Shown: positions 36,343 through 49,848 of the stretch, in pieces | How the letters are laid out: every line of letters starts with the position of its first letter | How positions within the stretch are numbered: position 1 is the stretch's first letter | Assembly: GCA_964017185.1 (NCBI GenBank) | Contig: OZ024874.1 | Location: 56,337,356-56,401,355 of the forward strand | Length of the DNA stretch: 64,000 nucleotides | Direction of reading: 5' to 3' | DNA from: Rugalucina vietnamica | Lineage: Eukaryota > Mollusca > Bivalvia > Lucinida > Lucinidae | Notes under the pieces: model-generated | What the model was told of the DNA's origin: nothing | Seen by the model: the letters and a program-made list of their open reading frames with translations, nothing else | The model's database searches: none | Position numbers and translations under genes: made by a program

Positions 36343-36603
36343 TGGTACATCTTGGTCTGAAGTTTAATGTTGTTCCATCCTGACCAACCTGACCTTAAGG
36401 TCAAGGCCATAGGCCTTGGAAATTAATGTTAAAGTTTTTGGTTTTTGATGGATCTAATTGATTCTGTTTCTGTTGTTACATAGATCTTATTCTGAAGTTT
36501 TTCGCTGGTCCATCCCAACTGACTTTAGTGACCTTGAAGCCAAGGTTGTTGACTTTGAAATTCTTAAAAGTTTTTGTCAAAGATGCTAGAAATTTATCTC
36601 TAA

Positions 36604-36834
36604 GGCTGAGTTCACATAGGAGTAGACTAATCGGGTATATGGTGCACGTTTTGTGAGGGCACGCGAATAGCTGAAATCAACCACCAGGATTTCCTATTAC
36701 CTGGTCACATAAGAGTATACTATTCGAAAAGCTCCTATAGGATAGCAAAGTTGGAATCTTACCTGTTTGGTTTTCGTTCAGCATATACCAAATAGGGAAT
36801 ACCGCATATCGTATATTTCTATGTGAACTCAGCC
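36604..36834. mobile_element. 231-bp MITE with TAA target duplication
   Basis: Terminal inverted repeats GGCTGAGTTCACATAG and CTATGTGAACTCAGCC are perfect over 16 bp. TAA flanks both sides (36601-36603, 36835-36837). A 3-bp TWA duplication is typical of PIF/Harbinger elements, so assignment there is likely but inferred. Confidence 0.85.
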
Positions 36835-37040
36835 TAATGAACAGCATGATAAATATAGTTGATACTATGCCTATTGTTCATATTGGTCTGAACATTTATG
36901 CTGTACTGTCCTGGCCAATTTCAGTACTCTTGAGGTCAAGATCATGTGTTTCCAATCTGCATGACATTTTTTGTTAGAATAGTTTTAGAGACAAAGCAAC
37001 TTGAAGATTCCGGCCAGGCTGTTTCGCGACAGCTCTTATT

Positions 37041-38762
37041 AAGATAAATTATGTCCAATGAAAACGCACTGCCTACAAATCTTTTGATTTCTCTGTTTTT
37101 GACACGTGATAAGATTTTGGTAATCATGTATTTTGTGCATACTTGTAGCTGCGAGATATTTTCATACTCACAAAAGTCACAATATCATTAATGTTTTAAG
37201 CAGAAGTGTTACACGTGTCACAGGGAACTTTGACCACATTTAAGCACACTATGCCATATACTTTGTCATAAAAATCCTTCTCTTACTTGATTAAACACAG
37301 CAGTTCTCAGCCAATATGGAAGAAGAATGTACCAAGTGTTGGCAACCTTTATAATGAAAGATTAACGTTAGCACCTGCCCCTTCATGCGGCAATGATTAA
37401 TAAATGAACAATGACATTGTACAGCCAAAACGACCGAAGTGTTCAAATTCACACCAATTTTTATCCCACATTTTTGGCCTAGATTTTATATCTTATAATT
37501 AGAAACATAACATCAAAGGTTTTTGATTTGCAAAAAATGTGTGCAAAAATCTTCTATTTTTCAGCCACACAAATTACACTTCTTAAATCTGATGTGAAGT
37601 ACGTTACTTTGATTATTTCTCCTTTGAATAGTACCTATTGTTTGAAGTAGGACAATTTTTGAGAGCTTCTGAAACATGTAGTCTATTTTAAATCTAAATT
37701 ATGCCAAAAGAGCGTATAGTAATGGATTTATGACACATGATGGCTCAACACCAAAGTCATTTATGAAAGACTCCGAACATGGATAGTAATTCAAAATTAT
37801 ATCTGTAAATACAAAAACGTTTTAGATGTTGCCTTTAATTACTGAAGAATTGGCCAGACAAATAACATTGGTTTTGACAAACAGTATGGCGGTTATAAGA
37901 AACTACTTTTTTGGGCACTGGCAATAACATAATGCTTGTATTTAAAGAATATTGTTACAGTGATTCAGTAACATAATTCCAATAGCTGGTGCCCTTCTCT
38001 ACTTGCCTATGTTAGAATGTACTTTGTTTGTAAAATAGCACGCTAATTTATGCTGGTAAACATTATTTACACCACCCTTGTACTTTTAAAGTGAACAAAT
38101 ACGCTTCATAATATGTAAATAGAAAAATAGATTTAAAATTCCAATTTTTTGAAAACTTAATATTTGACTACAGACTCTAATGATGGGGATAAATTCAACA
38201 AAATTATTCTGTTGCACCGTTAACAAAACAGCAACACCTGAGATATGTACATTACTACATTTTTTTATTGTAAAATTGCAAAAATATCCAAGTAACTATA
38301 CATTGAACTAGGTAAAGAGTAAAAAATGCAAATTTTATTATTTTCAATTTACTTTTACCTTCACTTTTAATGGTAGTAGTATAGACTAGTAATTCAGGAC
38401 TACAAACAAGTTCAATGCAATTAACTGGAATGAGCCAGTGTGTTTACAGGAGTGAACCTGTTTCAAATCGTCGATAGAAAATGACCAATTAACAGCCAAT
38501 GCTAGCAGCTTCTGAATAAATATAGTAAAGTTCCAAGGTAATTATACTTGAACAGCAAGACAGAAACTTTAAATCGCTGTGACTCCATTGCATTTAACCG
38601 CCAATTTCATCAAAGATGAATTTTTGAAAAATGTGCATAACGTAACCTGCTTGTGAATTACATTCTATTTTCAATCAAAGCCATTTCGGACACTAAATAA
38701 ATAACCAAACACAGCTTTTTATCATTCACTTTTGATTTTGATATAGGATACTTTGCATATAT
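37041..38762. other. Gene desert, nothing recognised
   Basis: AT-rich sequence with no supported exon, hairpin element or repeat family. Confidence 0.4.
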
Positions 38763-38949
38763 AGAGCGTCGGATTTCAGCACCAGAGGTCGTGGGTTCGA
38801 TCCTCACCAGCGGCACCGTGTTAGGTCCTTGAGCAAGGCACATTTACTTCCCATAGTACTGGTTAAACCCAGGAAGTGGTGGCTCCGTCCTGACATGACT
38901 GAAAAATTGTTGACTGGGACGTAAAGCCTCAACACAAACAAACAAAAAC
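38763..38949 (+). mobile_element. tRNA-derived SINE, second family, 5' truncated
   Basis: Retains a perfect box B (GTGGGTTCGATCCTC), then GTCCTTGAGCAAGGCACAT, GGTTAAACCCAGGAAGTGG, CTGAAAAATTGTTGACTGGG and an AACACAAACAAAC tail. Box A is missing. Confidence 0.8.
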
Positions 38950-39371
38950 TTTGCATATAAAGTATAGATATAACTCCAGCATCATGGAAGTGAATAAACA
39001 CGGGGGAGATAATACACCTAAGAACAACCCATAAAGTCATCGTTGCAACGAAGTGGTTGTTTAGAAATTTTGTACTTTCTTTTCAGTTCAGACTAGCTTT
39101 TATTAAAAAGCATACATTTTGTCAGATGGAATATGTAATTCACATTTTTTTTCCTTTCAATTAATTTTGTCTATGTAAATGTCTTTTTGCAAAGATCTAT
39201 TAATGGTTGTTTTACAGGAGGATTAAAGTGATTCCATGTCTTACCTTAGCATATTTGTGCATATTCAGACAACGTAGTTCACTGAACAGTAGATTCAGCA
39301 ATTTTAAATATCCCTTTGTCTTGGCCAAATGAACCAATGTATGGTAAAATATCTATTCATTTTCCATTTAT

Positions 39372-39615
39372 GGCGGCCCCCGTGGCCGAGTGGTTAAGGT
39401 CGCTGACTTCAATGCTCTTAATCATTCGATCATCTCACCGCTGTGGGTTCCCGCCTCGCACGGGACACGAGTCACATGTGGGACAAGCCAAGGTCTGCTT
39501 GCGGATGTGTCAGGTGGTTTTTCTCCGGGTCCTCAGGTTTTCGCCCCACCTACCGATTGATTCGTCTCGATATGAGTGAAAAAGCTTGAAAGGGACGTTA
39601 AACTGAATAAAAAAA
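39372..39615 (+). mobile_element. tRNA-derived SINE, third family (Leu/Ser-like head)
   Basis: Head GGCGGCCCCCGTGGCCGAGT with GGTTAAGG is a good box A of class II tRNA type; box B is GTGGGTTCCCGCC. The body contains TCTCCGGGTCCTCAGGTTTT, a stretch that looks like a conserved SINE central domain, and ends GGGACGTTAAACTG, AATAAAAAAA. The anticodon arm region does not fold as a functional tRNA. Confidence 0.75.
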
Positions 39616-40880
39616 TCCATTTACAAAACATTTCTAACGTAAAAGATGTTTTGTGTGATGCTTAAAAACACATAGTGTTTTTATGTGTGGTAGTACATCT
39701 GGTCATGTAATTCACGTAAGATTTTGGATTAATATTCATGACCCCCAAAAATATAATTCACTTTTAAGTCCAACAGAAGCGATTTAAACAAGTGTTTATA
39801 TGTTTGTTGTTATAATTAAACCAAAAACCGATCACCCGGGCAATGATTTGGGGACAGCTCATTCCTTAATAAACACGCTGTGCGCATGGGACAGCTTTTT
39901 GGGATGTGTTACGAGGACCCCTTCTATCCAAAAATGTCAAAGAGAAAGTACTGTTTGCTATGTAGCCATAACCCTAACTACACTGGATGAATTTTAAAGC
40001 GGTAAATTAAATCTTTTTTGCGTGAGAAAATATATAGATGGGGCATAAAAATGACCTAATTTGAACACCTTACTCGTTTTGGCTGTGGAAACAATATGTG
40101 AATACTTTATTTCATCTAATAATCTACCCTGAATGTTAAGTATACTAGTAATTTATTGGTTAGTGCTGTTGTCTTATGCATTGGCATGATACACAGTCAT
40201 TAATGTCAAAGATTTATACTCGGCGTCAATGAAAAAATACCAGAATTTGATTTGCAATATTTTGGAAAATATTTTAACATACCTTGATGTTATGGTATAT
40301 ATTCATGTTTCTGGATTCTGTTTCTGGTTTATTATTGTTCCTCAAGCCCATGGACTATGGTTCACGTTTGCACGTGAAATTTCTGGTTTTAGCAGTTTAA
40401 GAAAACTTAAAATCGTAATTTGCACAATTTGACATGCCAGTACATTCCTCAAAGATTTTCATTCACAACACCATAAAAATCATTTAAATCAACCAATCAA
40501 TCAAGCCAATCCAGGGTCAAAGGTTTGACAGGTTTGACATTTTTCTGTGTATTTCAATGGAAGCTTTTGGCATTCCTATCGGAATGGCAATTTTGTTTCA
40601 GGCCATTATGGGCACGGTCTCCCATAGCTGAGATGCATGTTATTCCAAACCATTTAAATAGACAATGAACTATCAGCAGTTTTCTACTCGAAATGACACG
40701 AATTTCACTGACGCTGAGTATACATCATACATCAAAAAAGATCGTGACCTTTTATGGTTCAGCATCCATGATTTTGCTTTGTAAATGATCATGTAACTTA
40801 TTCTTCATATCAAGCCATGCCCTCCTCCCAATCATTCCACTTGGAAAAGTAGGCGACTTGAAAGAAGTAATGACTTCACT
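39616..40880. other. Non-coding, nothing recognised
   Basis: No exon or clear repeat; the sequence from about 40850 begins to match the inverted counterpart near 41860. Confidence 0.4.
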
Positions 40881-40889
40881 CACCCATTA

Positions 40890-41863
40890 ACACAAAAATA
40901 CCATGTCATAACTTTTTAATGACAATACATATTGGTCTGAAGTTTTGTATCAATATAACCAAATATATTTCTGACTTATTTGCAAAGTTTTTACTGAGAT
41001 ACGTAAGCAGAGAGCATTTTTATGGTCTGTCAAACATGGGTACCCTCAGCTCCTCGGAGCACTCCAGAAACCTCTAAATTTACAACGAAACAAGCAGCTT
41101 TTGTGAGCTCGTAAAATCTTTACTAAAATCTTTACTTCTTTATATCCAACGAAAATGCCAGCGGATTAGCTGAATATCAGTTCATGGTGATGGAAATTGT
41201 TTTGGACTATTTATAGACCCTAAAATTGGACTGCTGCTTTCTTCAATCCGCCACCAATTGCAGGTTAAGGCCGGTACCTACGGGACTCATTTTTAGTACC
41301 TTTAATACTACACAGTTGTCTCTGTACCGATTTCAAATCAACCCTCTACATACGTTTAAGTTCAAATTATTTGTTTTTACTTTGGAACTCAACTATTTTA
41401 GGAAAATGCTCGAAGGTGGCATGCTTTACTGTTTTGATCAAGTTTCCATGTTAACGCAGGACGATGGAATTATAAAGAATTTTCTGTGGAATGTACGAAG
41501 CAAAATGGTGCTGCATAGCATCTTGGAATGGAAATGATGCCAGATGTGTGTCAAATAGTGTAGGCTTACACCAACCTACGTTCTAAAGCATTTTTAGTAA
41601 CTAAGGATCTGATTAAATTGAAAAATACCAGGTTATTATATCAAAAGTGCACTGTTCAAATAAGATGTTTTGTGGAGTGCTCCGAATATCCGAGGGTATC
41701 TGTTGAAGGGACCATAAAATGCACTCCGATTACATATCTCAGTAAAACTTGGCATATAAGTTAGACGAGTGTGTACTTGTAAGCAAACAAAATTTCATAT
41801 CGATATCTATTGCCATTAAATTGTTGTGGCATTAATGCACGAACTTTTTGATTGCCCCTCGTA
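40890..41863. mobile_element. Tc/mariner-like non-autonomous element with long TIRs
   Basis: The right end reads CGAACTTTTTGATTGCCCCT followed by CGTA. Long diverged inverted repeats pair 40970-41075 with 41668-41770 (AGTTTTTACTGAGATACGTA / counterpart, then TACCCTC..CTCGGAGCACTCCA). The extreme left terminus seems lost. The terminus is the same class as the 55347-56361 element. A 103-codon open frame at 41226-41537 shows no transposase motif. Confidence 0.6.
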
Positions 41864-42151
41864 TTTGTTTTTGCAATGCAGTATATTCTGAAAAAAAAAA
41901 AAAAATGGCCAAGCCTCTGTACTGATCTTAGGTTTTGGGATAAGGGCGCGGCTACAACTGACATAAAAGTATTTGTACTTGCTGAAAATGGAATAAATAC
42001 TGAAAGCTGAATGTGTTTGTGCATTTTTATTATTATGCCAAACCTAGGTAATGAATTTTGTTCTGACTAGTCTGCATATACACGTCTTTGTCCATCCAAG
42101 CTGCGTTTCAGGTATGTATTCACACAAGTTTATAATGCTCCTCTAAGGCTA

Positions 42152-42230
42152 GGGAAGCGCGGTGGCGCAGTGGTAGAGTGTCGGACTTCAGAGCCAGAGG
42201 CCGGGGGTTAGATCCTCACCGGCGGCACCA
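42152..42230 (+). mobile_element. SINE head (tRNA-like), truncated exactly at the satellite
   Basis: GGCGCAGTGGTAGAGTG (box A) and GGGTTAGATCCTC (box B variant) of the second SINE family. The SINE body that should follow GGCGGCACC is absent; the satellite's CATACAAACATAG starts there instead. Confidence 0.8.
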
Positions 42231-45200
42231 TACAAACATAGAAGTTAGAAGTTAGAAGTAAGAAGTTAGAAGTTGGAAGTTAGAAGTAAGAAGTTAGAAG
42301 TTAGAAATAAGGAAACACCAGGTCCTACACACGTGTCAGTGCGCATGCACGACCGAGTACGCATGCATACACGCACACATACACTAGCACGAACATACGT
42401 ACATGCAGAGGTGAATACTAACGAGTATGCATGCAAGCGCACGTGTGCACGCTTGCACGTGCGCCTCCTTTCGGACTTAGGCACAAGTGGATTGGGATGC
42501 TTATATGCACATTCTCACACCCGCACGCACGCACGGATGCACAGAGCCATGCACAGACAGACGTACGGACGGACGGTATGGTATCTGCGCATGCGCAAAC
42601 ATACACATGCTCAAGCATGTATGTGAACATACAAACATTGAAGTTAGAAGTAAGAAGTTAGAAGTTAGAAGTAAGAAGTTAGAAGTTAGAAATAAGGAAA
42701 CACCAGGTCCTACACACGTGCCAGTGCGCATGCACGACCGAGTACGCATGCATACACGCACACATACACTAGCACGAACATACGTACATGCAGAGGTGAA
42801 TACTAACGAGTATGCATGCAAGCGCACGTGTGCACGCTTGCACGTGCGCCTCCTTTCGGACTTAGGCACAAGTGGATTGGGATGCTTATATGCACATTCT
42901 CACACCCGCACGCACGCACGGATGCACAGAGCCATGCACAGACAGACGTACGGACGGACGGTATGGTATCTGCGCATGCGCAAACATACACATGCTCAAG
43001 CATGTATGTGAACATACAAACATAGAAGTTAGAAGTTAGAAGTTAGAAGTAAGAAGTTAGAAGTTAGAAGTTAGAAGTAAGAAGTTAGAAGTTAGAAGTT
43101 AGAAGTTAGAAATAAGGAAACACCAGGTCCTACACACGTGCCAGTGCGCATGCACGACCGAGTACGCATGCATACACGCACACATACACTAGCACGAACA
43201 TACGTACATGCAGAGGTGAATACTAACGAGTATGCATGCAAGCGCACGTGTGCACGCTTGCACGTGCGCCTCCTTTCGGACTTAGGCACAAGTGGATTGG
43301 GATGCTTATATGTACATTCTCACACCCGCACGCACGCACGGATGCACAGAGCCATGCACAGACAGACGTACGGACGGACGGTATGGTATCTGCGCATGCG
43401 CAAACATACACATGCTCAAGCATGTATGTGAACATACAAACATAGAAGTTAGAAGTTAGAAGTAAGAAGTTAGAAGTTAGAAGTAAGAAGTAAGAAGTTA
43501 GAAGTTAGAAGTTAGAAGTTAGAAATAAGGAAACACCAGGTCCTACACACGTGCCAGTGCGCATGCACGACCGAGTACGCATGCATACACGCACACATAC
43601 ACTAGCACGAACATACGTACATGCAGAGGTGAATACTAACGAGTATGCATGCAAGCGCACGTGTGCACGCTTGCACGTGCGCCTCCTTTCGGACTTAGGC
43701 ACAAGTGGATTGGGATGCTTATATGTACATTCTCACACCCGCACGCACGCACGGATGCACAGAGCCATGCACAGACAGACGTACGGACGGACGGTATGGT
43801 ATCTGCGCATGCGCAAACATACACATGCTCAAGCATGTATGTGAACATACAAACATAGAAGTTAGAAGTTAGAAGTAAGAAGTTAGAAGTTAGAAGTTAG
43901 AAGTAAGAAGTTAGAAGTTAGAAGTTAGAAGTTAGAAATAAGGAAACACCAGGTCCTACACACGTGCCAGTGCGCATGCACGACCGAGTACGCATGCATA
44001 CACGCACACATACACTAGCACGAACATACGTACATGCAGAGGTGAATACTAACGAGTATGCATGCAAGCGCACGTGTGCACGCTTGCACGTGCGCCTCCT
44101 TTCGGACTTAGGCACAAGTGGATTGGGATGCTTATATGCACATTCTCACACCCGCACGCACGCACGGATGCACAGAGCCATGCACAGACAGACGTACGGA
44201 CGGACGGTATGGTATCTGCGCATGCGCAAACATACACATGCTCAAGCATGTATGTGAACATACAAACATAGAAGTTAGAAGTTAGAAGTTAGAAGTAAGA
44301 AGTTAGAAGTTAGAAGTTAGAAGTAAGAAGTTAGAAGTTAGAAGTTAGAAGTTAGAAATAAGGAAACACCAGGTCCTACACACGTGCCAGTGCGCATGCA
44401 CGACCGAGTACGCATGCATACACGCACACATACACTAGCACGAACATACGTACATGCAGAGGTGAATACTAACGAGTATGCATGCAAGCGCACGTGTGCA
44501 CGCTTGCACGTGCGCCTCCTTTCGGACTTAGGCACAAGTGGATTGGGATGCTTATATGCACATTCTCACACCCGCACGCACGCACGGATGCACAGAGCCA
44601 TGCACAGACAGACGTACGGACGGACGGTATGGTATCTGCGCATGCGCAAACATACACATGCTCAAGCATGTATGTGAACATACAAACATAGAAGTTAGAA
44701 GTTAGAAGTAAGAAGTTAGAAGTTAGAAGTTAGAAGTAAGAAGTTAGAAGTTAGAAGTTAGAAGTTAGAAATAAGGAAACACCAGGTCCTACACACGTGC
44801 CAGTGCGCATGCACGACCGAGTACGCATGCATACACGCACACATACACTAGCACGAACATACGTACATGCAGAGGTGAATACTAACGAGTATGCATGCAA
44901 GCGCACGTGTGCACGCTTGCACGTGCGCCTCCTTTCGGACTTAGGCACAAGTGGATTGGGATGCTTATATGCACATTCTCACACCCGCACGCACGCACGG
45001 ATGCACAGAGCCATGCACAGACAGACGTACGGACGGACGGTATGGTATCTGCGCATGCGCAAACATACACATGCTCAAGCATGTATGTGAACATACAAAT
45101 ATAGAAGTTAGAAGTTAGAAGTTAGAAGTTAGAAGTAAGAAGTTAGAAGTTAGAAGTTAGAAGTAAGAAGTTAGAAGTTAGAAGTTAGAAATAAGGAAAC

Positions 45201-48200
45201 ACCAGGTCCTACACACGTGCCAGTGCGCATGCACGACCGAGTACGCATGCATACACGCACACATACACTAGCACGAACATACGTACATGCAGAGGTGAAT
45301 ACTAACGAGTATGCATGCAAGCGCACGTGTGCACGCTTGCACGTGCGCCTCCTTTCGGACTTAGGCACAAGTGGATTGGGATGCTTATATGCACATTCTC
45401 ACACCCGCACGCACGCACGGATGCACAGAGCCATGCACAGACAGACGTACGGACGGACGGTATGGTATCTGCGCATGCGCAAACATACACATGCTCAAGC
45501 ATGTATGTGAACATACAAACATAGAAGTTAGAAGTTAGAAGTAAGAAGTTAGAAGTTAGAAGTTAGAAGTAAGAAGTAAGAAGTTAGAAGTTAGAAGTTA
45601 GAAGTTAGAAATAAGGAAACACCAGGTCCTACACACGTGCCAGTGCGCATGCACGACCGAGTACGCATGCATACACGCACACATACACTAGCACGAACAT
45701 ACGTACATGCAGAGGTGAATACTAACGAGTATGCATGCAAGCGCACGTGTGCACGCTTGCACGTGCGCCTCCTTTCGGACTTAGGCACAAGTGGATTGGG
45801 ATGCTTATATGCACATTCTCACACCCGCACGCACGCACGGATGCACAGAGCCATGCACAGACAGACGTACGGACGGACGGTATGGTATCTGCGCATGCGC
45901 AAACATACACATGCTCAAGCATGTATGTGAACATACAAACATAGAAGTTAGAAGTTAGAAGTTAGAAGTAAGAAGTTAGAAGTTAGAAGTTAGAAGTTAG
46001 AAGTAAGAAGTTAGAAGTTAGAAGTTAGAAATAAGGAAACACCAGGTCCTACACACGTGCCAGTGCGCATGCACGACCGAGTACGCATGCATACACGCAC
46101 ACATACACTAGCACGAACATACGTACATGCAGAGGTGAATACTAACGAGTATGCATGCAAGCGCACGTGTGCACGCTTGCACGTGCGCTTCCTTTCGGAC
46201 TTAGGCACAAGTGGATTGGGATGCTTATATGCACATTCTCACACCCGCACGCACGCACGGATGCACAGAGCCATGCACAGACAGACGTACGGACGGACGG
46301 TATGGTATCTGCGCATGCGCAAACATACACATGCTCAAGCATGTATGTGAACATACAAACATAGAAGTTAGAAGTTAGAAGTAAGAAGTTAGAAGTTAGA
46401 AGTTAGAAGTAAGAAGTAAGAAGTTAGAAGTTAGAAGTTAGAAGTTAGAAATAAGGAAACACCAGGTCCTACACACGTGCCAGTGCGCATGCACGACCGA
46501 GTACGCATGCATACACGCACACATACACTAGCACGAACATACGTACATGCAGAGGTGAATACTAACGAGTATGCATGCAAGCGCACGTGTGCACGCTTGC
46601 ACGTGCGCCTCCTTTCGGACTTAGGCACAAGTGGATTGGGATGCTTATATGCACATTCTCACACCCGCACGCACGCACGGATGCACAGAGCCATGCACAG
46701 ACAGACGTACGGACGGACGGTATGGTATCTGCGCATGCGCAAACATACACATGCTCAAGCATGTATGTGAACATACAAACATAGAAGTTAGAAGTTAGAA
46801 GTTAGAAGTAAGAAGTTAGAAGTTAGAAGTTAGAAGTTAGAAGTAAGAAGTTAGAAGTTAGAAGTTAGAAATAAGGAAACACCAGGTCCTACACACGTGC
46901 CAGTGCGCATGCACGACCGAGTACGCATGCATACACGCACACATACACTAGCACGAACATACGTACATGCAGAGGTGAATACTAACGAGTATGCATGCAA
47001 GCGCACGTGTGCACGCTTGCACGTGCGCTTCCTTTCGGACTTAGGCACAAGTGGATTGGGATGCTTATATGCACATTCTCACACCCGCACGCACGCACGG
47101 ATGCACAGAGCCATGCACAGACAGACGTACGGACGGACGGTATGGTATCTGCGCATGCGCAAACATACACATGCTCAAGCATGTATGTGAACATACAAAC
47201 ATAGAAGTTAGAAGTTAGAAGTAAGAAGTTAGAAGTTAGAAGTTAGAAGTAAGAAGTAAGAAGTTAGAAGTTAGAAGTTAGAAGTTAGAAATAAGGAAAC
47301 ACCAGGTCCTACACACGTGCCAGTGCGCATGCACGACCGAGTACGCATGCATACACGCACACATACACTAGCACGAACATACGTACATGCAGAGGTGAAT
47401 ACTAACGAGTATGCATGCAAGCGCACGTGTGCACGCTTGCACGTGCGCCTCCTTTCGGACTTAGGCACAAGTGGATTGGGATGCTTATATGCACATTCTC
47501 ACACCCGCACGCACGCACGGATGCACAGAGCCATGCACAGACAGACGTACGGACGGACGGTATGGTATCTGCGCATGCGCAAACATACACATGCTCAAGC
47601 ATGTATGTGAACATACAAACATAGAAGTTAGAAGTTAGAAGTTAGAAGTAAGAAGTTAGAAGTTAGAAGTTAGAAGTAAGAAGTTAGAAGTTAGAAGTTA
47701 GAAGTTAGAAATAAGGAAACACCAGGTCCTACACACGTGCCAGTGCGCATGCACGACCGAGTACGCATGCATACACGCACACATACACTAGCACGAACAT
47801 ACGTACATGCAGAGGTGAATACTAACGAGTATGCATGCAAGCGCACGTGTGCACGCTTGCACGTGCGCCTCCTTTCGGACTTAGGCACAAGTGGATTGGG
47901 ATGCTTATATGCACATTCTCACACCCGCACGCACGCACGGATGCACAGAGCCATGCACAGACAGACGTACGGACGGACGGTATGGTATCTGCGCATGCGC
48001 AAACATACACATGCTCAAGCATGTATGTGAACATACAAACATAGAAGTTAGAAGTTAGAAGTTAGAAGTAAGAAGTTAGAAGTTAGAAGTTAGAAGTTAG
48101 AAGTAAGAAGTTAGAAGTTAGAAGTTAGAAATAAGGAAACACCAGGTCCTACACACGTGCCAGTGCGCATGCACGACCGAGTACGCATGCATACACGCAC

Positions 48201-49848
48201 ACATACACTAGCACGAACATACGTACATGCAGAGGTGAATACTAACGAGTATGCATGCAAGCGCACGTGTGCACGCTTGCACGTGCGCTTCCTTTCGGAC
48301 TTAGGCACAAGTGGATTGGGATGCTTATATGCACATTCTCACACCCGCACGCACGCACGGATGCACAGAGCCATGCACAGACAGACGTACGGACGGACGG
48401 TATGGTATCTGCGCATGCGCAAACATACACATGCTCAAGCATGTATGTGAACATACAAACATAGAAGTTAGAAGTTAGAAGTAAGAAGTTAGAAGTTAGA
48501 AGTTAGAAGTAAGAAGTAAGAAGTTAGAAGTTAGAAGTTAGAAGTTAGAAATAAGGAAACACCAGGTCCTACACACGTGCCAGTGCGCATGCACGACCGA
48601 GTACGCATGCATACACGCACACATACACTAGCACGAACATACGTACATGCAGAGGTGAATACTAACGAGTATGCATGCAAGCGCACGTGTGCACGCTTGC
48701 ACGTGCGCCTCCTTTCGGACTTAGGCACAAGTGGATTGGGATGCTTATATGCACATTCTCACACCCGCACGCACGCACGGATGCACAGAGCCATGCACAG
48801 ACAGACGTACGGACGGACGGTATGGTATCTGCGCATGCGCAAACATACACATGCTCAAGCATGTATGTGAACATACAAACATAGAAGTTAGAAGTTAGAA
48901 GTTAGAAGTAAGAAGTTAGAAGTTAGAAGTTAGAAGTAAGAAGTTAGAAGTTAGAAGTTAGAAGTTAGAAATAAGGAAACACCAGGTCCTACACACGTGC
49001 CAGTGCGCATGCACGACCGAGTACGCATGCATACACGCACACATACACTAGCACGAACATACGTACATGCAGAGGTGAATACTAACGAGTATGCATGCAA
49101 GCGCACGTGTGCACGCTTGCACGTGCGCCTCCTTTCGGACTTAGGCACAAGTGGATTGGGATGCTTATATGCACATTCTCACACCCGCACGCACGCACGG
49201 ATGCACAGAGCCATGCACAGACAGACGTACGGACGGACGGTATGGTATCTGCGCATGCGCAAACATACACATGCTCAAGCATGTATGTGAACATACAAAC
49301 ATAGAAGTTAGAAGTTAGAAGTTAGAAGTAAGAAGTTAGAAGTTAGAAGTTAGAAGTAAGAAGTTAGAAGTTAGAAGTTAGAAGTTAGAAATAAGGAAAC
49401 ACCAGGTCCTACACACGTGCCAGTGCGCATGCACGACCGAGTACGCATGCATACACGCACACATACACTAGCACGAACATACGTACATGCAGAGGTGAAT
49501 ACTAACGAGTATGCATGCAAGCGCACGTGTGCACGCTTGCACGTGCGCCTCCTTTCGGACTTAGGCACAAGTGGATTGGGATGCTTATATGCACATTCTC
49601 ACACCCGCACGCACGCACGGATGCACAGAGCCATGCACAGACAGACGTACGGACGGACGGTATGGTATCTGCGCATGCGCAAACATACACATGCTCAAGC
49701 ATGTATGTGAACATACAAACATAGAAGTTAGAAGTTAGAAGTTAGAAGTAAGAAGTTAGAAGTTAGAAGTTAGAAGTAAGAAGTTAGAAGTTAGAAGTTA
49801 GAAGTAAGAAGTTAGAAGTTAGAAGTTAGAAGTTAGAAATAAGAAATG
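42231..49848. repeat. Satellite: 18 units of about 420 bp with internal heptamer blocks
   Basis: The mark GTGCCAGTGCGCATGC occurs at 42718, 43138, 43551, 43964, 44384, 44797, 45217 and then every 420 bp to 49417; the first unit (42333) has GTGTCAG. Spacings are 385, 420, 413, 413, 420, 413 and then 420. Each unit is a constant part of about 335 bp (GAAATAAGGAAACACC to ACATACAAACAT) plus a block of GAAGTTA/GAAGTAA heptamers, so length steps are whole heptamers. The array starts and ends within heptamer blocks. Few differences exist among units: TGTACATT in units 3 and 4, GCGCTTCC in units 10, 12 and 15. The overlapping open frames of 65-174 codons on both strands follow from the lack of stop codons in this composition and are not genes. 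Confidence 0.95.

Larger units (their letters stand above)
35501..37036 (+). mobile_element. Tandem-repeat element ending in GCGACAGCTCTTATT, with two nested MITEs
   Basis: Core units of about 180-200 bp with TTGGTCTGAAG(T/G)TT, CC(A/G)TCC..ACC and GACCTTGAGGTCAAGG recur at 35670, 35840, 36350, 36490 and 36890. The 3' end is GGCTGTTTCGCGACAGCTCT and TATT (37018-37040), the same end class as at 5217 and 28645. A foldback element (35972-36342) and a MITE (36604-36834) interrupt it. Confidence 0.6.

Noticed and set aside
39372-39450. Functional tRNA gene of Leu/Ser type
   Set aside because: Box A is good, but there is no matching acceptor stem or plausible anticodon arm, and the sequence continues into a SINE body with an A-rich end.
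42273-49724. Dozens of repeated 65-174-codon open frames on both strands, rich in His, Arg and Thr
   Set aside because: They recur in every satellite unit in several overlapping frames on both strands; the sequence simply has few stop triplets. No splice sites, start context or domain supports coding.
42239-49848. Regular repeats with constant spacers, CRISPR-like at first sight
   Set aside because: The 'spacers' are identical to one another and the short repeats are 7 bp in tandem; this is a eukaryotic satellite, with no cas genes.
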